Position numbers and translations under genes: made by a program. Below the pieces are notes generated by a model that worked only from the letters and a program-made list of their open reading frames with translations, was not told the DNA's origin and did not search any database. Shown here piece after piece: positions 45,725-56,121 of a stretch of DNA of 64,000 nt. Origin of the DNA: Anagrus nilaparvatae (lineage: Eukaryota > Arthropoda > Insecta > Hymenoptera > Mymaridae); NCBI GenBank assembly GCA_022575985.1, contig JAKSXM010000237.1, forward strand, positions 1,320,501 to 1,384,500. The letters are read 5' to 3'. The first letter of the stretch is position 1. Every line of letters begins with the position of its first letter.

Positions 45725-46385
45725 TGTTACGAGTAGATTCCGATCTCTGGATAGTCCTAGGTCTATCCGGATAAACCTAGGACTATCCAAGCGGAGTTGG
45801 ATAAAGTCCGATTCTTGATTTTTTCATCTTTTTTGTTCAACTTTACCCGGCATCGCTTGGATAGTTCTAGAATTATCCAAGAGGCTTGGATAAAGTCCGA
45901 TTCGTAAAAAATGTAAAAAAAAAAAAAATTATTTCACCATATTATTATTTTATTTTATTTGTCATAATTTTATACTCAAATAATTTTTTGATTTAGTCAA
46001 ATTAAATAATTCTAAAAAGCAACTTTATTTTGAAGAAACTCAATTTCAGAAAAATTAACTTAAAACTCTCCAGCCTATGAACGTGACAACTGAAAATATT
46101 TGTAAAAACTGTGTCAATAACATTTCATGCGAAATTTGTTCAAAAGAGTTTAGTATAAGTGATAATAGAAAAAGTGCAAAACGTGCGTTAGATAATTAAG
46201 CTTCAAAAATGATCAAAAGATCAAATTCAAAGTTTCTAAATTGTAAATTTGGAGATACAGTCAGAGTGGGTATTCCTGATGTAGACAAAGGTCGCGGAAA
46301 TTTTAGAAACATATAAATGGCAATAATAGAAATCAGCGATAACGGATTGTATAAATTAAAAAAAAAAATCGACGTTTTTGCCCAC
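45725..46385 (+). mobile_element. KRBA2-like DNA transposon, left fragment
   Basis: It begins TGTTACGAGTAGATTCCGAT, a diverged version of the inverted end at 30216, with GGACTATCCAAGCGG-type subterminal words to about 45910. The integrase relic at 46077-46385 follows directly, so the region between end and C-terminal domain has been deleted. It is cut off by Helitron sequence on the right. Confidence 0.6.
46077..46385 (+). pseudogene. KRBA2-like integrase relic, plus strand
   Basis: From ATG 46077: NVTTENICKNCVNNISCEIC with paired Cys residues, then a stop, then KMIKRSNSKF, FGDTVRVGIPDVDKGRGNFR, NI, a second stop and MAIIEISDNGLYKL. The KRSNSKF...GDTVR(V/I)xIPDVDRGR.D.RNI pattern is the post-integrase domain of KRBA2/SCAND3-like proteins, whose integrase is of DDE transposase/retroviral type. 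Only this domain is left. Two in-frame stops make it a pseudogene. Confidence 0.6.
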
Positions 46386-46481
46386 CTCTGGTTTGCATAA
46401 TTAAAAATTTGCAGTGAAAAAATGATTTTTTGAAGTAACAGAAACAGAAGTAAATGCGACACAAACTTTTATAGCATATAT
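46386..46481 (+). mobile_element. Helitron 3'-end remnant lacking the GC hairpin
   Basis: TTGCATAATTAAAAATTTGC, then AACAGAAACAGAAGTAAATG and AACTTTTATAG parallel the last 100 bases of the Helitron ending at 47551 (AACTTTTGCTAG), but with no hairpin. The next Helitron starts two bases later. Confidence 0.5.
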
Positions 46482-46482
46482 A

Positions 46483-47551
46483 TCTTAATACTTCTTAATC
46501 TTAATCTTATCTTAATCTTAATATCTTAAAACTATATATATTTGAAAATTTATTTGTTTGTCTGTCTGTCTGTCCACTCATCACGCAAGAACCGCCGAAC
46601 CAATTAGCATGAAACCGGTGTCAAAATAAAGAAAAAAAGTCTGCGGGTGACATAGGCAATAGATTTTCTACTCAGCTATCGTAGTTTTTGAGATATTTAA
46701 TTTTTAGTATTTTTGAATTTGATAAAATTTTTAAATTTTTTAACAAAAATTGAAATATCTCGAAACTATCGAAAAAATTTTATATCGCACTTTAAAGTAT
46801 TCGATTCGGCACTAATTTTTACGTATTCTCTGAAATTTTTATTCAAAACGGAGGTATCTTTAAAATTTTATAAAATATTTTTGAAGCTGGTAAAAAATTT
46901 TTTTTCATTTTATTCTTTTTTATGGTATTTTTAATAATTTATCTGTACCCTAATGACTCAATATCCACCAAACTAAGTGACATAAAACCGGTATCAAACT
47001 ATAGAAAAAAAAGACTGCGGGTGATATAGGCCATTTTCTGCTTAGCTATCGTAGTTTTTGGGATATTCAATTTTTACTATTTATGGAGAAATTAAAATTT
47101 TTTGAAAATTTCGTTAAAAGTGAAATATCTAAAAAATATGAAAAAATTTTACTATAAGATTTTGCATTACTTGATTCGGCACTAATTTATACGTACTCAG
47201 TTAAATTTTTGTTCAAAACGAAGGTTTTTTTAAAAATTAGCAACATTTTTTATATAACTTAATACTATATACTATATATATCTAAAAAATGTCTTTCTGT
47301 ATGTCGGGATTGAGCATAGCTTCTCCAATATCTTTTTAAAAACGGTTCTGTAATCCATTATTGTAAATTTACTGGAGACTTCACTGGAGACAGAACTAGG
47401 TTTCTCTGAAAACTCTGAATGTGTTTGCATAATTATAGGTAAATTTGCAGTGAATAAATAATTTGCAGTAAATAATTTTTCAAGCAACAGAAAAAGAAGT
47501 AAATGCGACACAGGGGGGGGGGCGGAGCCCCCCCCCTCCAACTTTTGCTAG
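46483..47551 (+). mobile_element. non-autonomous Helitron, 1069 bp
   Basis: Host A (46482), then TCTTAATACTTC with TCTTAATC repeats, TTTGTCTGTCTGTCTGTCC leader, an AT-rich middle containing two related halves, and at the 3' end a G-run/C-run hairpin around CGGAG (47512-47540), then TCCAACTTTTGCTAG|T. A|TC...CTAG|T with a hairpin about a dozen bases from the end is the canonical Helitron layout. A near-identical copy in the other orientation is at 48822-49842. No Rep/helicase is encoded; open frames at 46713 and 47272 are incidental. Confidence 0.85.
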
Positions 47552-48310
47552 TATACATATATATTAGAGTGGACCCATTTTTGGACTTTGTGGAAAAACT
47601 TTGTGGGTTTTTTTGTTAAGTTTTGGTCATAAAAAGTTCCCAGTTCTAAGGATTTTGCTTTAGCCTTACAAAAACACGTGCCTGTAACCACATCAATTTT
47701 TCCATTTAAATAACATGGGAATTTTGAGTTTTTAGCTATGAAAATTTTCACTAAAGCCAAAAAGCGTTTTAAAATGCTAAATTTTACTGTAAAACATACT
47801 TTTATATGTTGTAAAGACATACAAACCGCCCTGCATTCATTCCAAAGGTAATTTTGGGGCTAGAAACGCAAATTTACATGTTGGTTCAATCTAATAAAAC
47901 AGGGTTTTTCGGTAATTTTCGATAAAAAGCTACAACCTCAAAAATTAACCAAAATACTTCTAATTGGTCCACTTTTTTTGGTATAAGTGTCACCTTTCAA
48001 ACGACGTAAGCTGTATATTTTTATCACTGTCTCTCTTAGCGCTATAGTCAATTAACCTACTGGTAAATTTTGACCCAAAATGACCAGTTTTTAAATTTAT
48101 TTAAATTGCTGCCAAAATTGTACATTTTGACGAAATTGAGTTATAAAGGCCTTAATATTTTTTTACAAGCTTTAAGTTTCCAAAAATTTTTTACTCGTCT
48201 CTTTTCTTTAATTAGTTTTTAATATATTGCTTTTCAAAGATAATGACAAAAATTGACTTTTTTTGAAAACCCTGAAATTGGGACTCTGACTTTAAATTAT
48301 CATCTCTAGT
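47552..48310. other. unidentified repeat between Helitron and integrase relic
   Basis: It begins AGAGTGGACCCATTTTTGG (47567) and ends near CCAAT..GGGACTCTGAC type sequence at 48280-48293 when read inverted, so it may be a small DNA transposon with poor inverted ends. No coding domain was seen; a frame at 47548-47820 is Lys/Phe-rich without match. Confidence 0.3.
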
Positions 48311-48421
48311 AAATATTTTATTAAAAAGTGGTAATAAATTTTTTAATTAATAAATATTTTACATGTCATTAAAAAAAAACAATTAATTAATATGAATTGA
48401 AAAAAATAAAACTTTTAAATA

Positions 48422-48796
48422 TTATTTATTTGCACATGATAAGTTACTATCACATTTTGAGTTACATTTAAGCCCGCTTGTCTTATACTTGCATTTATTA
48501 TTTTTGCAACCTTGTTTGCAGTTGCCTTTTTGAAAACCTTGAACACTAAATTTAGATTCCATTATTGCAAGCTAGAGTAATGTTTTCTTTTCAGCTGATG
48601 TTTTTGAAATATCTATATGCGTTGCATTTGTGGGTGTAAACTGATTTCGAGAAAACTTTTCTTCGAGTGTCCCGTGATATTTAGCCAATTTATATAATCC
48701 TTTTTTATCTTTTTCTATTATCGCCATTATAATATTTCTAAAGTCTCCACGTCTTCTATCTTCATCAGGAATTCCAACTCTGACTGTATCTCCAAC
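48422..48796 (-). pseudogene. KRBA2-like integrase relic, C-terminal part
   Basis: The minus-strand frame reads VGDTVRVGIPDEDRRRGDFR, NIIMAIIEKDKKGLYKLAKY, SRNQFTPTNATHIDISKTSA and, after one stop, ESKFSVQGFQKGNCKQGCKN with CKYKTSGLKCNSKC and SCAN, ending at 48422. It is the better-preserved relative of 30753-30957. Its upstream part was separated by the BEL/Pao insertion at codon GDTV and continues at 59624-59690 (MLKRSNSKFSN). The region is bounded on the far side by the transposon end at 59945. Confidence 0.7.
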
Positions 48797-50035
48797 TGTT
48801 GTGGTACGTGTATATATTGTACTAGCAAAAGTTGGATGGTGTCGCATTTACTTCTTTTTCTGTTGCTTGAAAAATTATTTACTGCAAATTATTTATTCAC
48901 TGCAAATTTACCTATAATTATGCAAACACATTCAGAGTTTTCAGAGAAACCTAGTTCTGTCTCCAGCGAAGTCTCCAGTAAATTTACAATAATGGATTAC
49001 AGAACCGTATTTAAAAAGATATTGGAGAAGCTATACCCAATCCCGACATACATACAGACATTTTTTAGATATATATAGTATATAGATATATATAGTATTA
49101 AGATATATAAAAAATGTTGCTAATTTTTAAAAAAACCTTTGTTTTGAACAAAAATTTAACTGAGTACGTATAAATTAGTGCCGAATCAAGTAATGCGAAA
49201 TATTATAGTAAAATTTTTTCATATTTTTTAGATATTTCACTTTTAACGAAATTTTCAAAAAATTTTAATTTCTCCATAAATAGTAAAAATTGAATATCCC
49301 AAAAACTACGATAGCTAAGCAGAAAATGGCCTATAACACCCGCAGTCTTTTTTTTCTATATTTTGATACCGGTTTCATGTCACTTAGTTTGGTGGATATT
49401 GAGTCATTAGGGTACAGATAAATTATTAAAAATACCATAAAAAATAATAAAATGAAAAAAAATTTTTTACCAGCTTCAAAAATATTTTATAAAATTTTAA
49501 AGATACCTCCGTTTTGAATAAAAATTTCAGAGAATACGTAAAAATTAGTGCCGAATCGAATACTTTAAAGTGCGATATAAAATTTTTTCGATAGTTTCGA
49601 GATATTTCAATTTTTGTTAAAAAATTTAAAAATTTTATCAAGTTCAAAAATACTAAAAATTAAATATCTCAAAAACTACGATAGCTGAGCAGAAAATCTA
49701 TTGCCTATGTCACCCGCAGACTTTTTTTCTTCATTTTGACACCAGTTTCATGCTAATTGGTTCGGCGGTTCTTGCGTGATGAGTGGACAGACAGACAGAC
49801 AAACAAATAAATTTTCAAATATATATAGTATTAAGATTAAGATATAGTCATGTGTGTGCGTGCCCCCACTTTCATTTTTACTGTTCTGAGTTCCCGGTGC
49901 GAGTAGTGCGTTGCTAACTCTCACCAAAAACAGACGCTGGCTTTGGGCCTTTTATAAATAAATTATATATTATTAGAAGTTATAAATCATCTTATTATTT
50001 ATTATTCTCCATCTTTCCTTCAACCCACTCCGACA
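48797..50035 (+). repeat. 5' LTR of BEL/Pao element, interrupted by a Helitron
   Basis: The LTR parts are 48797-48821 and 49843-50035 (218 bp in total against 224 bp for the 3' LTR). GTGCGAGTAGTGCGTTGCTA and AATAAATTATATATTA are shared with the 3' copy, with about ten differences. Confidence 0.9.
48822..49842 (-). mobile_element. non-autonomous Helitron inserted in the 5' LTR, 1021 bp
   Basis: On the minus strand: host A, TCTTAATCTTAATACTATAT, the TTTGTCTGTCTGTCTGTCC leader, ending CCAACTTTTGCTAG, host T. The intact 3' LTR shows the empty site ATTGTA|TATA, so both borders are exact. It is nearly identical to 46483-47551 over its length but lacks that copy's G/C hairpin, having only GCGACACCATCCAACTTTTG. 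Non-coding. Confidence 0.92.
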
Positions 50036-50037
50036 TT

Positions 50038-50052
50038 TGGCATCCATTGCGG
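50038..50052 (+). promoter_or_regulatory. primer-binding site of BEL/Pao element
   Basis: TGGCATCCATTGCGG follows the LTR end CA plus TT. The layout is as expected; the matching tRNA could not be named from memory. Confidence 0.5.
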
Positions 50053-50059
50053 TTTTTTA

Positions 50060-51730
50060 AAAAGAAGTGGTTTTTATAAGTGGATGAAAAAGACAACAAA
50101 AAAGTAGAGTGATATTGAAAAATCATGTTAGAAGTGATTTTTATATCAATAAATAAATGTGCTTTTATGTGTTCATAATTTTTTATATACGTCACATGGT
50201 GATTTGAAGAAAAATAATAAAAACGTTTAAACTTGGTGAACACGTGCAAGCATTTAATAAAAGAGAAGAATTGTGACATTATTTTTTATATACTTTTACA
50301 AAAAAACAACACAAAAAAAAATTAATTAAGAAAAATTTTAAAAACATAAAAATCAAAAAATAAAATTTTGGTAAAAACGTGAAAAAAGTAAGAAGAAAAT
50401 ATGGCGCCTTTTGAGTGGACGCTGGCGCGGCATGTACTGGCATAAGAAAAAAGGGACAACACCGGCGACGAAATTTCATCATTTATTTTTTCATTTGATT
50501 ACGTCATATGGCGACGTACAATAAGATTGGAGAAGTTGTTTTATTTAAAAAAATAAAGTTTTGTCAAAAAAAAAAAAATCATTAGCAAATATAAAAAAAA
50601 AAGAAGGATTTTTTTCAAGTTATTTTTATTTTTTGCTGTTCGTGCGATATTTCGTATTTATAAATGGTGGGAGTTGACACACAATCAAGGCATTAAGAGA
50701 GGAGAGACAGAAAATTAAAAAGAAGAAAATGAAGCATTTTGGCGCTTAAAGGAAATTCGCTCATTTCTTGGTATAGCATACAACTGGACCGGAAAAACAT
50801 TGCATCACGTGGTCATTTTTAACATCTTATCCGGCCAAGTCAAATTAGCAAAAATAGTAGCAGCCATCATTTTTTTTCTTTGCTTTTGAGAATTTGGGAG
50901 TAAGGCGCGCATCTAAGCAGCTAACTCAACTTAACCTATTTAGGTAAAATTTTGTGGAAATATTTCTCTCTCTCTCTCTCTCTCTCTACTTTTTTTGCAT
51001 TGTCTTTTGGACTTAAGCTTTTTTTTTAAATAAAATTGAATTTAAAAAAAGAGAAGCGGTATAATTAATTGCTCTCTCTCTTTCTTTTCTTTATAATATA
51101 TGTAATTTTTTGTATTGTATTAGTAAAATTAAATTTAATAATTTTTTAAATTTTAAATTTTGGATTTTGAATTGAATTGAAAAAATATACACTTCCTTTC
51201 ATTTTGTATTATTACGGCACCCGCTAGGGTGCGCGACTAAGTTAAGTCCCTAATCTTAGAAGCACTAATATACAGAAAATTGAGGTTTCTCTCTCTAATT
51301 TCGACATGACCTTCAAGAGCTTCAAGCCAATCAAGTTTGATTAACGAACTTCGATTTTTACATTATATATACTTGAAATATATTACTTATAAAATATTTT
51401 TTAAGAATATATTGTTTTTTTATAAATAGAAATATTTATTTTATTATTTTTATTATAATATTGTTGAAATATGAAAAAAATAAAAATTTAATAAAATATA
51501 AAATCGAGTTTGATTATCGAACTTCGATTTTTACTTATCATCACGCATTTTTGTAGTATTGCATAGCGTCTGCTGCAAGTCTGCTCTCGTCAATGCAAGA
51601 TTTTTTAATACTAATAAAATAAAATGTGATATTTTATTATTTTATTATTTTAGTTTAATAAATATATACATAAAAGAAAATTGATGATTTTTATCACAGC
51701 TTACAAGTGAATAATTATTAAACCTAAAAA
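50060..51730. other. BEL/Pao leader, non-coding
   Basis: This contains a (TC)n microsatellite at 50967-50992 and a 31-bp direct repeat (GAACTTCGATTTTTAC cores at 51347 and 51518). No protein domain was seen. Confidence 0.5.
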
Positions 51731-51779
51731 ACTTCAATGGAAATTTAGTGTGATAATTAAACATAATACCAGTTGCTAT

Positions 51780-52445
51780 GAAGAGGGTCTAACTTATGTA
51801 AACATAGAAGTTTATTGGGATTCATTGATATGGTTTATTACCAAGTTCTGGATGTTTATACGAGTAAGAATCATGAGCTATGAATTCATCCTGTTTGCAT
51901 AATTGAAAATTATTTAATAAATAAAATCCAAACTAGAATGTATAATCAAATTTGGACCTAAAAAAATATAAAGTCCATGTAATTAGTATTTTACAAGTAT
52001 CTTTTATTTCACTGATGCGTTCTCAAAAAGCTTTGGAAAGCAATTACTGGATTTTATGTACAGTTCAGGTCCAAATTTTATAAAATTTTAATTTTAATCT
52101 ACTTTTTCAAGTAGTTTTCATTTATTTAAGCAGGTTTAATAAATTGCTTCTGGTTCTTACCCATAAAAACATCCAGGATTTTAGAAAGAGCCATTACGAT
52201 GAATTCCTAATAAACCTGTTCAAGTGATTACTGTTTTTTCTACTTCTTTATTGGTGAATACCAAAATGCATTTTAATTTTAAACCAGCTTCTAAACAGAG
52301 TCTCACTTATGTAAACATAAAAGTTTATTGGGAATTCATCGATATGGTTTTTTACCAAGTTCTGGATTTTTGTACAAGTAAGAATCATGAGCCATGAATT
52401 CATCCTGTTTGCAAAATTGAAAATTATTTGATAAAAAAATTCCAA
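51780..52445. repeat. 150-bp direct repeat with partly inverted third copy
   Basis: CTTATGTAAACATAGAAGTT... at 51790-51930 recurs at 52308-52442 with few changes. Between them (52140-52215) TTCTTACCCATAAAAACATC is a partly inverted version, and another inverted piece is at 54745-54815. These pieces frame the array 52525-54130. Confidence 0.65.
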
Positions 52446-52524
52446 ATTTTATAAAATTATAATTTAAATCTAATTTATCAAGTAGTTTTCAATTATGTAA
52501 GGCTTAATTCATTGCTTCGAATTC

Positions 52525-54130
52525 TGTGAGATGAAATTATATGGCCTAAGCTAAGTAAATTTTTATTTCAGCAAAAGTATTAATTCCTAATAAATATAAT
52601 ATAGTTTTTGGGCCATAAATGTTGTTAGATGAAATTATATGGCCTAAGCTAAGTAAAAATTTAATTTCAGTAAAAATACATTTCAAAATACTGATACTGA
52701 TTAAGTTAATGTTTTTAAAACTTTAATAAATTAAAGTATAATTAAAACTAAGTTAAGTCTCGTTGTTTCCTAATCACAAGTTATATTATAACTTTTGGGC
52801 CATAAATGTTGTGAGAAGAAATTATATGGCCTAAGCTAAGTAATAATTTAATTAAAGCAAAAGTATAAATTCCTAATAAATATATTATAACTTTTGGGCC
52901 ATAAACGTTGTGAGATGAAATTATATGGCCTAAGCTAAGTAATAATTTAATTAAAGCAAAAGTATAAATTCCTAATAAATATATTATAACTTTTTGGCCA
53001 TAAACGTTGTGAGATGAAATTATATGGCCTAAGCTAAGTAAATTTTTATTTCAGCAAAAGTTTTAATTCGTATTAATATTAGAAATAATATATAATTAAT
53101 ATTAGAAATAAAAATTTACTTAGCTTAGTCCATATAATTTCATCTCACAACATTTATGGCCCAAAAGTTATAATATAACTTGTAATTAGGAAACAACAAG
53201 ACTTAACTTAGTTTTAATTATACTTTAATTTATTAAAGTTTTAAAAACATTATTTTAATCAGTATCAGTATTTTGAAATGTATTTTTTACTGAAATTAAA
53301 TTTTTACTTAGCTTAGGCCATATAATTTCATCTCACAACATTTATGGCCCAAAAACTATAATATATTTATTAGGAATTAATACTTTTGCTGAAATAAAAA
53401 TTTACTTAGCTTAGGCCATATAATTTCATCTCACAACGTTTATGGCCCAAAAGTTATTATATATTTATTAGGAATTTATACTTTTGCTTAAATTAAATGT
53501 TACTTAGCTTAGGCCATATAATTTCATCTAACAACATTTATGGGCCGAATGTTTAATTATATAATAAAAGTAGATCCAGTACGAAATTAAATAAATTTTA
53601 ATCTCAAAACCCTTTTTTTCTGTACCCCAAAAGTTCAGATTCAGATGAATTTGTGAGATTAGGAAACCACAATAAGACTTAACTTAGTTTTAATTATACT
53701 TTAATTTATTAAAGTTTTAAAAATATTGTTAATTTAATCAATATCAGTATTTTGAAATATACTTTTGCTGAAATTAAATTTTACTTAGCTTAGGCCATAA
53801 AATTTCATCTCACAACATTTATGGCTCAAAATTTATAATATATTTATTAGAAATTTATACTTTTGCTGAAATTTAATTTTTTGCCCTTTCGGGCGTAAGA
53901 CTTTGCAAAAAATTTTCTGCACTCGTTCTACGCCTAGGTGGGCAAAAAATATTGTATATAAGCACCATGGGCGAAATACTTTAGACACTAGCGTGAACAC
54001 ATATAACTCGTGCCTAGCTTCGCCGAGCACTCATGCTAGTGCTTACGCTAGTGCTAAAACTTTCGCCCTTGATACTTAATATACTATTACTTAGCTTAGG
54101 CCATAAAATTTCATCTCACAACATTTATGG
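52525..54130. repeat. inverted tandem array, about 11 units of roughly 100-185 bp
   Basis: The landmark GTGAGATGAAATTATATGGC with CTAAGCTAAGTAA occurs in plus orientation at about 52525, 52620, 52808, 52908 and 53008, and in minus orientation at about 53115, 53320, 53420, 53510, 53790 and 54095. The switch is at about 53080-53100, where the sequence is palindromic. Longer units include a segment with ATACTGATACTGATTAAG. The arms are closely similar for several hundred bases, so the array can fold on itself. One GC-rich MITE is inserted in it. Confidence 0.85.
53876..54085 (+). mobile_element. about 212-bp GC-rich MITE, copy 2
   Basis: TTTTGCCCTTTCGGGCGTAA...CGCCCTTGATACTTAATATA; same family as 40938-41153 and 55487-55698. 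It interrupts the tandem array. The central hairpin CTTCGCCGAGCAC is conserved. Confidence 0.7.
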
Positions 54131-54139
54131 GCCGAAAGT

Positions 54140-55300
54140 TTACTTATTTAATAAAATTAGATCTATTAGAAATATTATAACGAAATCTAATGAATTTTAA
54201 CTCTGAACCCTTATTTTGAGAACCTCAAAAGTTCAAAGTTGAAATTCAGATGAATTTGTGATTAGGAAACAGCAAGACTTAACTTAGTTTTAATTTTACT
54301 TTAAATTATTCAAGTTTTAAAAATATTGTTAATTTTATTTTTCATTTTGGGCCACTTACGGTTTTATTTTAAGTGGTTGCATTTTTCAAATTGACCGGAA
54401 ACCAACATTTTCATGATGATATTTACTCAAATTTTACCGTAATGTTGGCTAAGGTAGTCCAGGTAAAAAGAAAAATTTTTCTCAATCTTATGTATGTATG
54501 TATAAAAAGTACTTGGTTTTCAAATAATTAAGCATTCTAAAAGCCTTAACAATCAAAAAACTTAAAAAAAAAACCAAGAAAAAAGTTCTGAAAAAAAAAA
54601 AATTTGGCCCAGCGACTTAATTTGCATATGAACATATATTTTTTAAACCCATTTTTTACCCTTATAGTCCATTTTTATCCCTGGGAATCGATTTGTACAG
54701 CGAGATCTCATTTTCTTCTGATCGGACCCAATGGGCCCCTGGGTAGCTAATTCTTGTAATAGCTCTTTCTAAAATCCTTGATGTTATAGGTGAGAATCAG
54801 AAGCAATGAATTAAGCCTTACATATAATATATCAAAAATTAAAATTTTTTTTTATATAAAAATAAATTTCTAATAAATCAACTATTGATATTATTAAGTG
54901 GTGGGGCGCATAGTGTGGTATGTGTATAATGTATTTTGTATGAATCTGTTTATAATTGATTATATAATTACAAACAATAAATAAATTTAAATTTTTAAAA
55001 TAATCATTATTCCTATGATTGAATTAAATTAGATTTTATATTTTTTCTATGATAAATATTTCAGTTTAGAATCTTCTTTAATAAAAAAATAATATTAAAA
55101 TCTTTTATATAATTAGAATAAAAAAAAAAAATTTTTTTTTGAAATTGTTTTGGTTTTATCAAATCTCAAGTAATATACATTATTTTTTCCATATTCAAAA
55201 ATTGATTTTCTTAACTTAGATTTTTTTTGTTTTTTATAGAAAAAATAATAAAAAGGGACATTAACATTTGTTTTTTGTCCTTCTTTAAATTAGAATTTTT
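54140..55300. other. BEL/Pao leader, AT-rich
   Basis: No coding is seen. A short frame at 55227-55448 is hydrophobic (SSLGTGVGVLLFWSLKCTAA) but has no family match. Confidence 0.4.
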
Positions 55301-55486
55301 AACTAATTATTTTGGAAGTTCCTTAGGTACTGGCGTTGGAGTTCTGCTGTTTTGGTCATTGAAATGCACTGCTGCGTGGCTGGCTTTTGAGATCATTTTG
55401 GACCTTGGAGATCATTGTTTTGGCTGTTCTTGGAGGTGCTTTGGCTGATCAAAGATTGGACCACGTCACGTCAGCGTTTACAAAAA

Positions 55487-55698
55487 AGTATTTTGCCCTC
55501 CCGGGCGTAAAACTCGTGCGTAAAGAATTTTCTGAACTCGTTCTACGCCTAGGGCGGCAAAAAATAGTGTAAGCACCATGGGCGAAATACTTTAGACACG
55601 AGCGTGAACACAAATCACTCGTGCCCGGCTACGCCGAGCACTTGCGCTAATGCTCACGCTAATGCCGAAACTTTTACGCCCTTGATACTTAAAATACT
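55487..55698 (+). mobile_element. about 212-bp GC-rich MITE, copy 3
   Basis: It begins AGTATTTTGCCCTCCCGGGC and ends CCCTTGATACTTAAAATACT, so the terminal 8 bases are inverted and a GGGCGTAAAA word is inverted slightly inside. A GC-richer non-repeat patch (55310-55480) lies just left of it. Confidence 0.7.
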
Positions 55699-56121
55699 AT
55701 TTAGTAAAAAATTATTTATACAATAATTTTGAATATTTTCCATTTAGTAAGGTTTTTCAAAAAATATTAAAATCAATTCATTTAATTTAAAATAATTAAA
55801 AATTTTTTTTTATTATAATATTATGAAATGATTTTTTCTCATTTGATTTAAAAACATTTATAAAAAAAAAAAAGTCAAAACTTGATTAAAAAAGAAAATT
55901 TTCTGTTTTTGTTTATTTGAAATTTAATAATAAATCAATCTTATTCTTTTTTCATATATTTTATATTTTGGAATTTTTTAATTAATTGATTTATTTTTTG
56001 CAAATTATTAGCATTGGTTTAGCTTCATTATTGGTATCAAATTTTTTTTTTTTCTTATCTTTAAGCAAGTTCTGACTTATATTTTTTTAATATTATATTT
56101 CTGTGACCATATACCACCAAA

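Noticed and set aside
47567..48293. Complete small DNA transposon with AGAGTGGACCC ends
   Set aside because: The inverted match at the right end is too weak and no target duplication was found.
48836..49078. 80-codon frame repeated at 47272-47541
   Set aside because: It is the Helitron sequence itself in two copies; no conserved domain, and no codon pattern suggesting selection.
52525..54130. CRISPR-like array
   Set aside because: Units are long, AT-rich, inverted halfway and without regular unique spacers, in a eukaryotic retroelement.
55227..55448. env-like or host gene frame in the BEL leader
   Set aside because: It is a short hydrophobic frame without signal peptide layout or known motif, upstream of gag, where env is not expected.
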